64,000 bases of DNA from an uncultured Prevotella sp. (GTDB lineage Bacteria; Bacteroidota; Bacteroidia; Bacteroidales; Bacteroidaceae), in NCBI GenBank assembly GCA_900550035.1, contig URQS01000001.1, positions 65,380-129,379 on the forward strand. Reading direction: 5' to 3'. Positions within the stretch are counted from its first letter, which is position 1. Every line of letters starts with the position of its first letter. Of the stretch, positions 9,767 to 17,874 are shown one piece after another. The position numbers and the translations under genes were made by a program. The notes below the pieces were generated by a model, which was not told the DNA's origin, ran no database searches, and saw only the letters and a program-made list of their open reading frames with translations.

Positions 9767-9798
9767 CAAAGGTAATAAAATTTCGCTTTGCAGCCAAA
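9767..9798 (-). promoter_or_regulatory. Promoter for tRNA-Gln
   Basis: Minus strand TTTG, 20 bp, TACCTTTG. Exact consensus boxes; predicted start falls within a few bases of the tRNA 5' end. Confidence 0.75.
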
Positions 9799-9807
9799 TT
9801 TTTCGGA

Positions 9808-11109
9808 TTATTTCACTGTGATGAGATAATAATTCTTCTTGCCGCGCTGTACGAGGAGATACTTGCCGTCAATAAGGTCGTCGGCTGTGACGACACGGTC
9901 GAAGGCTGCGAGCTTCTCCTTGTTGAGCGATACGCCACCACCCTGAACGAGCTTGCGCATCTCGCCCTTTGAGTTGAACACCTTAACGTCGTCGCGTGTG
10001 AAGAGGTCGACAGCGGGCTGTCCGAGCTGGTCGGCAGGCAGTGTGAAGTGTGGCACACCCTCGAAGATAGAGAGCAGTGTTGCCTCATCGAACTTCTGCA
10101 GTGTCTCCTTGGTTCCCTTGCCGAAGAGGATGCTTGATGCCTCCTGAGCCATTTCGAGGTCCTCGCGTGAGTGTACCATTGTGGTAACTTCCTCTGCCAG
10201 GCGCTTCTGAAGGGTGCGGCGACCCGGATCCTCGTTGTGCTCGGCTATGAGAGCGTCGATTGTCTCCTTGTCGAGGTCGGTGAATATCTTGATGTACTTC
10301 TCGGCTTCCACGTCGCTGACGTTGAGCCAGAACTGATAGAAGGCATAAGGAGTGGTGCGGTTGCGGTCGAGCCATACGTTGCCGCTCTCGGTCTTGCCGA
10401 ACTTCTTGCCGTCGCTCTTGGTGATGAGCGGGCAGGTGAGGCAGTAGGCTTCGGCTTCGTTGCCGAGTGTACGGCGGATAAGCTCAGTACCGGTGGTCAT
10501 GTTGCCCCACTGGTCGTTGCCGCCGAGCTGCAAGCGTACGCCATACTTCTGATACTGATAGAGGAAGTCGTAGCCCTGGAGCAGCTGATATGTGAATTCG
10601 GTGAATGAGAGTCCGTCGCGAGCCTCGCCGTTGAGACGCTTCTGTACGGAGTCTTTCGCCATCATATAGTTTACGGTGATGTGCTTGCCCACCTCGCGTG
10701 CGAAGTCGAGGAAGGTGAAGTCCTTCATCCAGTCGTAGTTGTTGACGAGCTCGGCCTTGTTAGGCTCGTTGCCGTCGAAGTCGAGGAACTTGGCTACCTG
10801 CTTCTTGATAGCCTCCTGGTTGTGATAGAGTGTCTTCGAGTCGAGCAGGTTACGCTCCTGGCTCTTGCCCGAAGGGTCGCCAATCATGCCCGTTGCACCG
10901 CCTACAAGGAGGTAGGGCTTATGGCCACAACGCTGGAGGTGGCGCAGCATCATGATGCCGCAGAGGTGTCCGATGTGAAGTGAGTCGGCAGTAGGGTCGG
11001 TGCCAAGATACGCAGACACCATGTGGGTGTTGAGATATTCCTCAGTACCCGGCATAATCTGCGCGAGCATGCCGCGCCAGCGCAGTTCTTCAACGAAATT
11101 TTTTGCCAT
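9808..11109 (-). CDS. tyrS: Tyrosine--tRNA ligase
   Basis: Class I synthetase charging tRNA-Tyr, 433 residues. The HIGH motif is [18 protein letters not shown] near residue 40. The tyrosine pocket has [12 protein letters not shown] near residue 200. The KMSKS equivalent is [14 protein letters not shown] near residue 235. A C-terminal S4-type RNA-binding domain ([17 protein letters not shown]...[15 protein letters not shown]) follows. It is the last gene of the block hemD-rnpA-yidD-tyrS on the minus strand, separated from yidD by a 10-bp tandem repeat. Confidence 0.96.
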   Translation of the reverse strand: MAKNFVEELRWRGMLAQIMPGTEEYLNTHMVSAYLGTDPTADSLHIGHLCGIMMLRHLQRCGHKPYLLVGGATGMIGDPSGKSQERNLLDSKTLYHNQEAIKKQVAKFLDFDGNEPNKAELVNNYDWMKDFTFLDFAREVGKHITVNYMMAKDSVQKRLNGEARDGLSFTEFTYQLLQGYDFLYQYQKYGVRLQLGGNDQWGNMTTGTELIRRTLGNEAEAYCLTCPLITKSDGKKFGKTESGNVWLDRNRTTPYAFYQFWLNVSDVEAEKYIKIFTDLDKETIDALIAEHNEDPGRRTLQKRLAEEVTTMVHSREDLEMAQEASSILFGKGTKETLQKFDEATLLSIFEGVPHFTLPADQLGQPAVDLFTRDDVKVFNSKGEMRKLVQGGGVSLNKEKLAAFDRVVTADDLIDGKYLLVQRGKKNYYLITVK

Positions 11110-11130
11110 TTTTATTGTTGTTAATATTGT

Positions 11131-11210
11131 TTATGGGGCTTGCTGGGGCTTACTGGGGCTTTGCTGGGCCTTGCTATGCCTTGCTGGGCCTTACTATGCC
11201 TTGCTGGGCC
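11131..11210. repeat. 10-bp tandem repeat (8 units) before tyrS
   Basis: Eight consecutive decamers: three of the TACTGGGGCT type and five of the TTGCTGGGCC / TTGCTATGCC type. The tract lies between yidD and tyrS, in the leader of tyrS if it has its own transcript. It is G/C-rich on one strand and has no stop-free product of note. Confidence 0.8.
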
Positions 11211-11247
11211 TTTGATAGGGGCTTTAATTCAAAACTCAAAATTCCAC

Positions 11248-11478
11248 TTACGGCACCGGGTCGTAGCCCGAGCCTCCCCATGGGTTGCATCTTAGGATGC
11301 GCCATATTGAGAGTGCCATGCCCTTGAAGAATCCGTGCTTGAGCAGTGCCTGGCGCGCATATTCTGAGCATGTGGGTTGGAATCGGCATGAAGCCGGGGT
11401 GTATGGTGTGATAAACTTCTGGTAGAACCTGATGGGTTGTATCACTATCCAGGCGAGTGCATGTGAGAATCGGTTCAT
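11248..11478 (-). CDS. yidD: Membrane protein insertion efficiency factor YidD
   Basis: 76-residue small inner-membrane-associated protein that assists YidC/Sec membrane insertion. It shows the family core [18 protein letters not shown] followed by [20 protein letters not shown] with the conserved cysteines, and [18 protein letters not shown] at the C-terminus. Its ATG overlaps the rnpA stop by 4 bp, the usual coupling of these two genes. Confidence 0.95.
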   Translation of the reverse strand: MNRFSHALAWIVIQPIRFYQKFITPYTPASCRFQPTCSEYARQALLKHGFFKGMALSIWRILRCNPWGGSGYDPVP

Positions 11479-11924
11479 TGCGGGGTGTTTTTATTGTCGG
11501 TAGCCGTCATCTTCTCAGCCAGTCGTGTCAGCAGGTTGGCCATGCGGCTCATCACCTCGGCGGTCGGCAGAAGACGGTTGGCTGTCCATATGAAGCAGAG
11601 TGACACCGTCTTGTCGCCGCTCTCGGTGAGGCGGTCGACGAGAATGTGCTTGTTGAGTCGGTATGCCTCGCGCACCTGACGCTTCACGTAGTTGCGCTTG
11701 ACGGCGCGCTTGAAGTAGCGTTTGGGTACGCTCACCATCATCTGAGCCATTGGCTGATGTCCGTCAGAAGGCTGTGAGTCTGTCTGTCGGCTGTCGGCCA
11801 TGTACACCATACGCAGCGGTGCGGCTGTCATAGCCTTTGAGCCGCCTCCGCGAAAGAGGCGGTCAATCTGCTTCTTGCTGTTAATGCGCTCCGACTGTGG
11901 GAGGCTGTATGTTGATGTTGTCAT
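11475..11924 (-). CDS. rnpA: Ribonuclease P protein component
   Basis: Small basic protein subunit of RNase P, which trims 5' leaders of pre-tRNAs. 149 residues. The RNP signature [18 protein letters not shown] is near residue 80. The N-terminal [18 protein letters not shown] is typical. Longer than the ~120-residue average because of an insertion around residues 45-65 ([14 protein letters not shown]). It is coupled to yidD downstream and follows hemD by 13 bp. Confidence 0.93.
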   Translation of the reverse strand: MTTSTYSLPQSERINSKKQIDRLFRGGGSKAMTAAPLRMVYMADSRQTDSQPSDGHQPMAQMMVSVPKRYFKRAVKRNYVKRQVREAYRLNKHILVDRLTESGDKTVSLCFIWTANRLLPTAEVMSRMANLLTRLAEKMTATDNKNTPQ

Positions 11925-11937
11925 GTCAACAACCTAA

Positions 11938-12684
11938 CTACTTGTTGTTCTCCAGATAGTTCTGCAGTGCTCCTGTCATGGAAGGGTGTTCCTTGGTAGG
12001 TGCTTCGAGGTCGAGGCGGTAGCCGGCATCGGTCACAGCCTTGGCTGTAGCAGGTCCGAAGGTGGCGATGCGAATGTCGCCCTGAGTGAATTCGGGGAAG
12101 TTCTTGGTGAATGCCTTGATGCCTGAAGGGCTGAAGAATACGAGCATGTCGCAGTCGAACGCCTTAGCTTCCTCTTCAGTGAAGTCGTTGCTGACGGTGC
12201 GATACATCACGCACTCCTTGTGATGGAGCTTCTTTGCGTCGAGCAAGCGCTCTATGTCGTCGTTGTGGACAGAGCTCAGCGGTACGAGATATTTCTCTGT
12301 CTTGTGCTTCACCATTGTGGGTATGAGCGAATCAATCTTGCCGGTTGTGCCGAAGAACACCTTGCGCTTGCGGTACTGTACGTATTTCTGGATGTACAAT
12401 GCGATAGTCTCGGTCACGCAGAAATACTTCATGTCCTCGGGGATTGTGATGCGCATCTCCTTGGCGAGGTTGAAATAGTTGTCGATGGCGTGGCGCGATG
12501 TGAAGACAACGGCTGTGAAGTCCAGCAGGCTGATCTTCTGCTGGCGGAATTCTTTGGGACTCAATCCCTCGACCTTGATGAATGGGCGGAACACAAGTTC
12601 CACGCCAAAGTCCTTGGCGATATCGAAGTAGGGTGATTTCTCGCTTGACGGTTCGGGCTGGGATATCAGAATCTTCTTAATCAT
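11938..12684 (-). CDS. hemD: Uroporphyrinogen-III synthase
   Basis: Cyclises hydroxymethylbilane to uroporphyrinogen III in tetrapyrrole synthesis; cytosolic, 248 residues, usual length. The fold is weakly conserved. Recognisable parts are FTAVVFTSRHAIDNYF near residue 60, YRTVSNDF near residue 160, DMLVFFSPSGIKAF near residue 180 and FGPATAKAVTDAGYR near residue 215. Its place in front of rnpA-yidD and after a DUF4271 gene is the standard Bacteroidetes arrangement and strengthens the call. Confidence 0.88.
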   Translation of the reverse strand: MIKKILISQPEPSSEKSPYFDIAKDFGVELVFRPFIKVEGLSPKEFRQQKISLLDFTAVVFTSRHAIDNYFNLAKEMRITIPEDMKYFCVTETIALYIQKYVQYRKRKVFFGTTGKIDSLIPTMVKHKTEKYLVPLSSVHNDDIERLLDAKKLHHKECVMYRTVSNDFTEEEAKAFDCDMLVFFSPSGIKAFTKNFPEFTQGDIRIATFGPATAKAVTDAGYRLDLEAPTKEHPSMTGALQNYLENNK

Positions 12685-12740
12685 TTCTCTTTGTATATGT
12701 AACTATGTCGTGATTATTCGTATTTGTCAGTGTGTCCTTG

Positions 12741-13784
12741 TCAATAATCCACCTTCAGGTTTGCCGTGGTTATCATGAGTGCTCCGATGAGCATGGCAAG
12801 GGGCATCAATTCAAGTGTGCAAAAGTACAAAAAAATTTGCAGAGAATGGCCACCGTTTCTGAAAAAGATGAGATATGACTTGTAAAGCGACAGCAATTTG
12901 AATATGCCCAGCACTATAGCGGCGCAGATGAGAGTGGTTTGTACTGCTATCTCGAAGTATGCACGCAGCATAACTATTGGGAAGAGGCACACTCCCTCCA
13001 TGGCAAGGAGGAAGAGGAACGACTTCATCCATAGGTCGTTACTCCTTCGGTCGAAGAATACCCATCCCGTGACGCTGTATGCCACGGCCTTGAGCATGGC
13101 GTAGACGGTGATGATGGCTGCAAACACTCCAATAGCCTGATATTGGTCGATGATGAACGTGTCGGTGATGTTCCTCTGCACGTAGAAGAAAAATATCAGC
13201 GCCATCAACAGACTGCTCTGCAGCACGAGGAATAACTGGAAACGCAGTTCGCCCGATGTCTCGCTGATGGCTGTCATCTTCTCGTTGTGGGGCGGACGGA
13301 AGAAGTCCTTTGCCTGGCGCAGGATGAATCCCTTGGATTTGGAGTAGGCTATCAGGGCGAGCACGAAGCATCCGAGCAGCAGCAGCGTGATAACATTGTC
13401 GCGTGCGATGCTGTATGGCACGGGGTCGCCTGCCACTCCGAGTCGTCCGCCGAACAGCTCGGGATGGAAGAAGGGCTTGCCGGTGAAGTACGACTCGCGA
13501 TAGTATTTGGGCATGTTCACGTCGCGCCACGACTTGCCCTTGCTGTGTCCGGGCAGGTGCAGTGTGTCGGGCTGCTGGCTCCATGTTATCTCCGACGGCT
13601 TGATGTTGGCCTGAATGGCGGAGTCCTGCTGTTCGGGTGTCGCGTTCTTTGGCAGCCACGACAGCACCTGTGCGGGCGTGGGCTGAAAGTGCTGGCGCTG
13701 CTGTGTGGACGCCGCTACTGGCTGTCCGTCTTCACCGAGCACTATTTCCTCAACATGTATGGAGTCAGAAGCAGTGTGAATCAT
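12741..13784 (-). CDS. DUF4271 domain-containing membrane protein
   Basis: 347-residue membrane protein of a Bacteroidetes-only family of unknown role. The first ~130 residues are soluble and Pro/Gln-rich. About six hydrophobic segments follow: near residues 132-150, 185-205, 215-235, 255-275, 280-305 and 318-345. It precedes hemD by 56 bp on the same strand. A 171-bp repeat element lies upstream of its start. Confidence 0.85.
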   Translation of the reverse strand: MIHTASDSIHVEEIVLGEDGQPVAASTQQRQHFQPTPAQVLSWLPKNATPEQQDSAIQANIKPSEITWSQQPDTLHLPGHSKGKSWRDVNMPKYYRESYFTGKPFFHPELFGGRLGVAGDPVPYSIARDNVITLLLLGCFVLALIAYSKSKGFILRQAKDFFRPPHNEKMTAISETSGELRFQLFLVLQSSLLMALIFFFYVQRNITDTFIIDQYQAIGVFAAIITVYAMLKAVAYSVTGWVFFDRRSNDLWMKSFLFLLAMEGVCLFPIVMLRAYFEIAVQTTLICAAIVLGIFKLLSLYKSYLIFFRNGGHSLQIFLYFCTLELMPLAMLIGALMITTANLKVDY

Positions 13785-13814
13785 TTAATTGTGGATTGGT
13801 TAATGTATTTTTGA

Positions 13815-13985
13815 GGTTGCGTCAAAATGGGAGTTATAGGAATTTAAAAAGAAGTTAATCCATCTACGATGGATGGAAGTTAACAGACAAATGCTTTGTT
13901 TTCAGCAAATTATACATACGTCCGCTAACTTCTGTTAACTTCGGGCGAGGCCCAGACTTCCTTTAACTTCTATTTTGACACACCC
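13815..13985. mobile_element. 171-bp MITE-like element, copy 2
   Basis: Same length and internal order as copy 1. The left end is diverged (GGTTGCGTCAAAATGG), the right end intact (GACACACCC). Internal ATCCATC-TAC-GATGGAT hairpin conserved. It fills most of the 217-bp gap between DUF4271 and metK and would form a large hairpin just after metK. Confidence 0.72.
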
Positions 13986-14001
13986 TCTTTGATGGAATGG
14001 T

Positions 14002-15261
14002 TTACAGTCCGAATTCCTTCTTGATGTCGTCCACGCGGTCGAGTTTCTCCCATGTGAACAGCTCCAGCTTCATCACCTTGGTGTCGTGATAGCGCGAAGT
14101 GAATGTCTTCTCGACAATCTCGTTCTTACGGCCCATGTGTCCGTAGGCTGCTGTCTCGCGATAGATGGGCTGGCGCAGCTTGAGTGTGCGCTCGATTGCC
14201 TTCGGACGGAGGTCGAAGAGCTTGCTTATCTTCTGCGCTATCTCGGCGTCGCTCATCTGTACGCGTGAGCGTCCGTAGGTGTTGACGTAGATGTTGACGG
14301 GCTCTGCCACGCCGATGGCGTAGCTCACCTGCACAAGCATTTCGTCGGCTACGCCTGCCGCTACCATGTTCTTGGCTATGTAGCGTGCTGCGTATGCTGC
14401 CGAGCGGTCTACCTTAGAGGGGTCCTTGCCCGAGAAGGCTCCGCCGCCGTGTGCGCCCTTGCCGCCGTATGTGTCGACGATAATCTTGCGTCCGGTCAGA
14501 CCGGTGTCGCCGTGAGGACCGCCGATTACGAACTTGCCGGTAGGGTTGACGAAGTACTTGATGTCGTCGCCGAAGAGTGCCAGCACCTTCTCGCTGTGTA
14601 TCTCGGCCTTGACGCGTGGCATGAGGATGTTGAGCACGTCGTCCTTGATCTTGGCGAGCATGCGCTCGTCGTCGTCGTCAAACTCGTCGTGCTGTGTGCT
14701 TACTACGATGGTGTCGATGCGCTGCGGTATGCCTTCCTCTGAATATTCTACAGTGACCTGGCTCTTTGAGTCGGGGCGCAGGTAGGTCATCTGCTTGCCC
14801 TCCTTGCGTATGTCGGCAAGCACGCGCATGATGAGCTGTGCAAGGTCGAGCGTAACGGGCATATAGTTCTCGGTCTCGTTGGTAGCATAGCCGAACATCA
14901 TACCCTGGTCGCCGGCTCCCTGCTCTTCCTCCTCGGCACGGCTTACGCCGCGGTTGATGTCGTCGCTCTGCTCGTGGATGGCTGTGAGCACGCCGCAAGA
15001 GTTGCCGTCGAACTGATAGTCCGACTTGTTGTAGCCAATCTGGTTGATGGTCTTGCGTGCGATGGTCTGCAGGTCGATGTAGGCTTCTGAGCGCACCTCG
15101 CCCATGATTACAACTTGACCTGTCGTGACGAACGACTCGATGGCGCAGTGTGCATTCTCGTCGTAGGCGAGGAACTGGTCAACAAGAGCGTCTGAAATCT
15201 GGTCGGCCACTTTGTCGGGATGGCCCTCTGAAACTGATTCTGATGAAAAAAGATAATTCAT
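14002..15261 (-). CDS. metK: S-adenosylmethionine synthase
   Basis: Makes SAM from methionine and ATP; cytosolic, 419 residues. The start is the ATG at 15261, since the frame beyond it opens with a TTG. MNYLFSSESVSEGHPDK holds the ATP/Met-binding N-terminus, FGYATNETENYMP the loop over the active site, GGPHGDTGLTGRKIIVDTYGG and GGGAFSGKDPSKVDRSAAY the phosphate-binding motifs. The long leader contains a SAM-II riboswitch and a terminator, so it is very likely repressed by its own product. Confidence 0.97.
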   Translation of the reverse strand: MNYLFSSESVSEGHPDKVADQISDALVDQFLAYDENAHCAIESFVTTGQVVIMGEVRSEAYIDLQTIARKTINQIGYNKSDYQFDGNSCGVLTAIHEQSDDINRGVSRAEEEEQGAGDQGMMFGYATNETENYMPVTLDLAQLIMRVLADIRKEGKQMTYLRPDSKSQVTVEYSEEGIPQRIDTIVVSTQHDEFDDDDERMLAKIKDDVLNILMPRVKAEIHSEKVLALFGDDIKYFVNPTGKFVIGGPHGDTGLTGRKIIVDTYGGKGAHGGGAFSGKDPSKVDRSAAYAARYIAKNMVAAGVADEMLVQVSYAIGVAEPVNIYVNTYGRSRVQMSDAEIAQKISKLFDLRPKAIERTLKLRQPIYRETAAYGHMGRKNEIVEKTFTSRYHDTKVMKLELFTWEKLDRVDDIKKEFGL

Positions 15262-15281
15262 TTTTTCCAAATTTTAAAATT

Positions 15282-15305
15282 AAAAAATTAGTGGAAAAAC
15301 ACCAA
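15282..15305 (-). terminator. Terminator-like hairpin in metK leader
   Basis: Minus strand TTGGTG-TTTTTC-CACTAA followed by TTTTTT. A short 6-bp stem with a U run, 20 bp before the metK start and downstream of the SAM-II aptamer. This is a plausible expression platform for transcriptional control. Confidence 0.5.
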
Positions 15306-15359
15306 TTACCGCTATCCAACCTGTTCTGTCTGTGCGCACCTGCGCATAGTTGGAGTTTG

Positions 15360-15412
15360 CAGTTTTAGCATTTTTTAGTGTGGTTGCAAGCAGCCAAATT
15401 CTTCCACAGAGT
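15360..15412 (-). promoter_or_regulatory. SAM-II riboswitch (metK leader)
   Basis: On the minus strand: P1 strand TGTGG (15404-15408), a loop with GAATTT and ending CTTGCAA, P1 partner CCACA (15379-15383), then an A-rich stretch and ATGCTAAAAC (3' part 15362-15369). This matches the known SAM-II pseudoknot layout: 5-bp P1, GATTT-like segment, invariant TTGCAA before the closing strand, then A-rich linker and GCTAAA. It lies in the right place, between a consensus promoter and metK. SAM binding would reduce metK expression. Class assigned from memory of the motif, not by a covariance search. Confidence 0.8.
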
Positions 15413-15434
15413 TATACATTTATCAAATCGAGTG

Positions 15435-15465
15435 CAAAGGTACTGCAAATCGAAGACAATGCAAA
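15435..15465 (-). promoter_or_regulatory. Promoter for metK
   Basis: Minus strand TTTG, 19 bp, TACCTTTG; exact consensus. Predicted transcription start near 15428, giving a leader of about 165 nt that contains the SAM-II aptamer. Confidence 0.75.
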
Positions 15466-15492
15466 ATAAATCAGTACTTATTTTTCAAGCGT

Positions 15493-15580
15493 ACAACAAC
15501 TGAAATGTAAACTTACAACAATTGAAATGCAAACTCACAACAATTGAAACTCAACCGCACAACAATTGAAATGAGAGTTG
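15493..15580. repeat. 22-bp tandem repeat, 4 units
   Basis: Four head-to-tail 22-bp units beginning ACAACAATTGAAA (15493, 15515, 15537, 15559), the first with ACAACAACTG. It lies just upstream of the metK promoter, in the gap between metK and murI. There is no spacer structure, so this is not a CRISPR array. Confidence 0.85.
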
Positions 15581-15589
15581 AAAGTTTAT

Positions 15590-15724
15590 CTAGTTGAAAA
15601 TTGAGAATTGAGAGTTGAGAGTTATGATATGCTCAGTTTGTATACGTTTATTGTACGTTTATTATACATTATGTTTACCAAGGTAATCATAACTCTCAAC
15701 TCTCCATTCTCAACTCTCAACTAG
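15590..15724. repeat. 39-bp inverted repeat downstream of murI
   Basis: Arms at 15590-15628 and 15686-15724 match over 39 bp with three mismatches; both start CTAGTTGA and end GAGAGTTATGAT when read inward. They are made of the same 7-bp GAGAGTT/GAGAATT units seen elsewhere. The 57-bp centre contains TACGTTTATTGTACGTTTATTATAC. The structure would fold into a long hairpin after the murI stop codon. Confidence 0.8.
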
Positions 15725-15742
15725 ATTAACTCTCAACTTTAA

Positions 15743-16585
15743 TCATTCTGTCAAATCGACATGATTTACCATTACGTCTTCGTGTAGGAATATGCGGGCT
15801 GTCTCGCTGAATCGTTCTTCGCTCTCGGTGGTGAGATAGCGGCACGTTCCGCCTTGCGTAATGTTGCGCTCCATTTCGGGGTGACGCTTCAGATAATCGG
15901 CCAAAGAATTCGCCACGTAGGTGCCTTGCGACATGATGCGCACGCCCTTGGGCACGTTCTTCACTACCGAACTCATCAGCAACGGATAGTGGGTGCAGCC
16001 GAGTATGATGGTGTCGATGAGTGGGTCTTTGCGCATGAGCTGGTCGATGCGCTTCTTCACAAAGTAGTCGGCACCGGGCGAGTCTGCCTCGCCTGCCTCT
16101 ACTATGGCTGCCCAAAGCGGACATGCCACACCCGAGACGTGTATATCGGGGAACAGTTTGTGTATCTCCATCGAGTACGACTGACTCTTTATGGTGCCCT
16201 CTGTTGCCAGTACACCGATGTGTCGCGACTCGGTCAGGTTGCCAATCGTCTCTGCCGTAGGGCGTATGATGCCCAGTACGCGGCGCGAAGGGTCGAGCAC
16301 GGGCAGGTCGCGCTGCTGTATGGTGCGCAGAGCCTTGGCCGATGCTGTGTTGCATCCGAGTATTACGAGATGGCAACCCATTGAGAACAACTTGAGTACA
16401 GCCTGCCGTGTGAACTGGTAGACCACCTCAAACGAGCGCGAGCCATAGGGCGCGCGGGCGTTGTCGCCGAGATACATGTAGTCGTATTGTGGCAGCAACT
16501 GGCGTATGCCGTGCAGCACGGTCAGTCCGCCGTAGCCCGAGTCGAACACGCCGATGGGGCCTGGTTGTTGTGGAAAGTTCATCAT
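15743..16585 (-). CDS. murI: Glutamate racemase
   Basis: Makes D-glutamate for peptidoglycan; cytosolic, 280 residues from the ATG pair at 16582-16585. The longer frame to 16660 would run into the ompH gene and is rejected. GPIGVFDSGYGGLTVL opens the domain. GCNTASAKAL carries the first catalytic Cys (near residue 85) and LGCTHYPLLMS the second (near residue 200). It is the downstream end of the envelope cluster DUF6089-uppS-bamA-ompH. Confidence 0.95.
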   Translation of the reverse strand: MMNFPQQPGPIGVFDSGYGGLTVLHGIRQLLPQYDYMYLGDNARAPYGSRSFEVVYQFTRQAVLKLFSMGCHLVILGCNTASAKALRTIQQRDLPVLDPSRRVLGIIRPTAETIGNLTESRHIGVLATEGTIKSQSYSMEIHKLFPDIHVSGVACPLWAAIVEAGEADSPGADYFVKKRIDQLMRKDPLIDTIILGCTHYPLLMSSVVKNVPKGVRIMSQGTYVANSLADYLKRHPEMERNITQGGTCRYLTTESEERFSETARIFLHEDVMVNHVDLTE

Positions 16586-16593
16586 GTGGCGTT

Positions 16594-17094
16594 TTATTTT
16601 AATTCCGCTTTTATTGCCTCGGTTGCATCTTCGCCTATCTCGGGGTTGATGTATGGACATGCGTCGCCGTCGGTGTTCAGGATAAATGCGTATCCCTGTT
16701 GTGCTCCCACCTTGGCTACAGCCTCGTTGAGTTTGCGCTTTACGGGGGTGAAAGCATCAGCTTCGGCCTGCTTGAGCAGTCGCTGAGCCTCCTGCTTGAA
16801 GGCTACGTTCTTCTCCATCATTTCCTGTATTTCAGTCTGGCGCTTGCGTAGGATTGAAGGCACGAGGTCGCGCTGTGCGTCGAGGAATTCTTCATACTTG
16901 GCGTTGAATTCCTGTTCTGAGCGTTTCATCTCGTTGTCGTACTTCTGGCGCAGGTCGTCGATATTGCGTTGAGCCATCAGATAGTCGGGCATTGACTTAA
17001 GGACGGTGTCATAGCTGAAATAGCCGAACCGTATCTGTGCGCTTGCCAGCACTGGCAGGGCAAGCACGAATAGGAGTAAGAATAATTTCTTCAT
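16594..17094 (-). CDS. OmpH/Skp family periplasmic chaperone, paralogue 1
   Basis: 166-residue Skp-like protein. The signal peptide is KKLFLLLFVLALPVLASAQ. A long heptad-rich helical segment follows (residues ~40-115, DDLRQKYDNEMKRSEQEF...), typical of the Skp tentacles that hold unfolded outer-membrane proteins in the periplasm. It is the nearest paralogue to murI (8 bp). A terminator separates it from paralogue 2, so it may have its own transcript or receive read-through. Confidence 0.9.
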   Translation of the reverse strand: MKKLFLLLFVLALPVLASAQIRFGYFSYDTVLKSMPDYLMAQRNIDDLRQKYDNEMKRSEQEFNAKYEEFLDAQRDLVPSILRKRQTEIQEMMEKNVAFKQEAQRLLKQAEADAFTPVKRKLNEAVAKVGAQQGYAFILNTDGDACPYINPEIGEDATEAIKAELK

Positions 17095-17109
17095 ATTTGG
17101 CTTAAAAGA

Positions 17110-17147
17110 AGAAAAGGAGGCTGCGGCTTCTACGCCATAGCCTCCTG
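17110..17147 (-). terminator. Terminator between the first two skp genes
   Basis: Minus strand GGAGGCTATGGC, loop GTAGAA, GCCGCAGCCTCC, then TTTTCTTCTTTT. 12-bp stem with one mismatch. It would limit read-through from the bamA-skp genes into paralogue 1 and murI. Confidence 0.8.
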
Positions 17148-17171
17148 ATTATTGTTTGCTGATATTATCTA

Positions 17172-17684
17172 TTACTTCTTGGCAGCGGCCGGCTTGTTGA
17201 GCTGAGCCTTCACCTCGGCAGTAACGTCCTTGCTGAGAGTGTCGCTGATGTAAGGAATACCAGATGTGATGTCCATGATGTAAACATAGCCACCTGCCTT
17301 GCCTACAGCCTTGATAGCTTCAACGAGCTTGTTGGTGATAGGGCTGATCTTCTCCTGCTGGAGCTTGGCGAGAGCCTGCTGGTTGTCCTGTGCAGTCTGC
17401 TGTATCTTCTGGTACATCTGCTGGAGGCTTTCCTCTGTCTCCTTCTTCTTGGTCTCGTTCATTGTCGAGGCGTTCTTGTCGTAGTCCTGGGCCTTGCGCT
17501 GGAGCTCGTCCTGCATTGCCTTGAGGTCGTTGTCATACTGCTTGGCAGCTGCTTCTACCTCGCCACGAGCCTTGATGAACTCAGGCATTGACTGCATAAT
17601 GTCCTGGGCGTTAACGTGTCCGAATTTCTGTGCGAATGTTGCCAATGGCATGCACAACATAAGCATTAAGATAAGCTTTTTCAT
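17172..17684 (-). CDS. OmpH/Skp family periplasmic chaperone, paralogue 2
   Basis: 170 residues. Signal peptide KKLILMLMLCMPLATFAQ, then FGHVNAQDIMQSMPEFIKARGEVE as in other OmpH proteins, a long Gln/Lys/Glu-rich coiled coil (residues ~45-125) and a C-terminal beta part (YVYIMDITSGIPYISDTLSKDVT). Same strand and family as its neighbours, with about 190 bp of heptamer repeats before paralogue 3. Confidence 0.92.
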   Translation of the reverse strand: MKKLILMLMLCMPLATFAQKFGHVNAQDIMQSMPEFIKARGEVEAAAKQYDNDLKAMQDELQRKAQDYDKNASTMNETKKKETEESLQQMYQKIQQTAQDNQQALAKLQQEKISPITNKLVEAIKAVGKAGGYVYIMDITSGIPYISDTLSKDVTAEVKAQLNKPAAAKK

Positions 17685-17754
17685 TTTCTTATTTTTTTTG
17701 TTATTAATTATTTTCCAAACTCTATGAATGAATTTTAAAATTGCATTTTTCTAA

Positions 17755-17872
17755 TTCCTAATCAGCAAAGCCGAGAACAATTCAAAACTGAATAATTCAA
17801 ATCAAAATTGAATAATTCAAAATCGCAGGCGTAGCCGAGAACAATTCAAAATTCCTAATTCCTAATTCCTAA
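17755..17872. repeat. Heptamer-type intergenic repeat (AATTCAAAA / CTAATTC)
   Basis: Imperfect units of AATTCAAAA and CTAATTC, with two copies of a longer AGCCGAGAACAATTCAAAA block (about 17769-17788 and 17830-17851). Fills the gap between skp paralogues 2 and 3. Confidence 0.65.
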
Positions 17873-17874
17873 TT

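Noticed and set aside
15493..15580. Tandem 22-mers considered as a CRISPR array
   Set aside because: Units are contiguous with no unique spacers, and no cas genes are present.
15743..16660. Longer murI start at 16660
   Set aside because: The extension is basic, poorly conserved and overlaps the end of the ompH gene; the MMNFPQQPGPIGVFDSG start fits the family.
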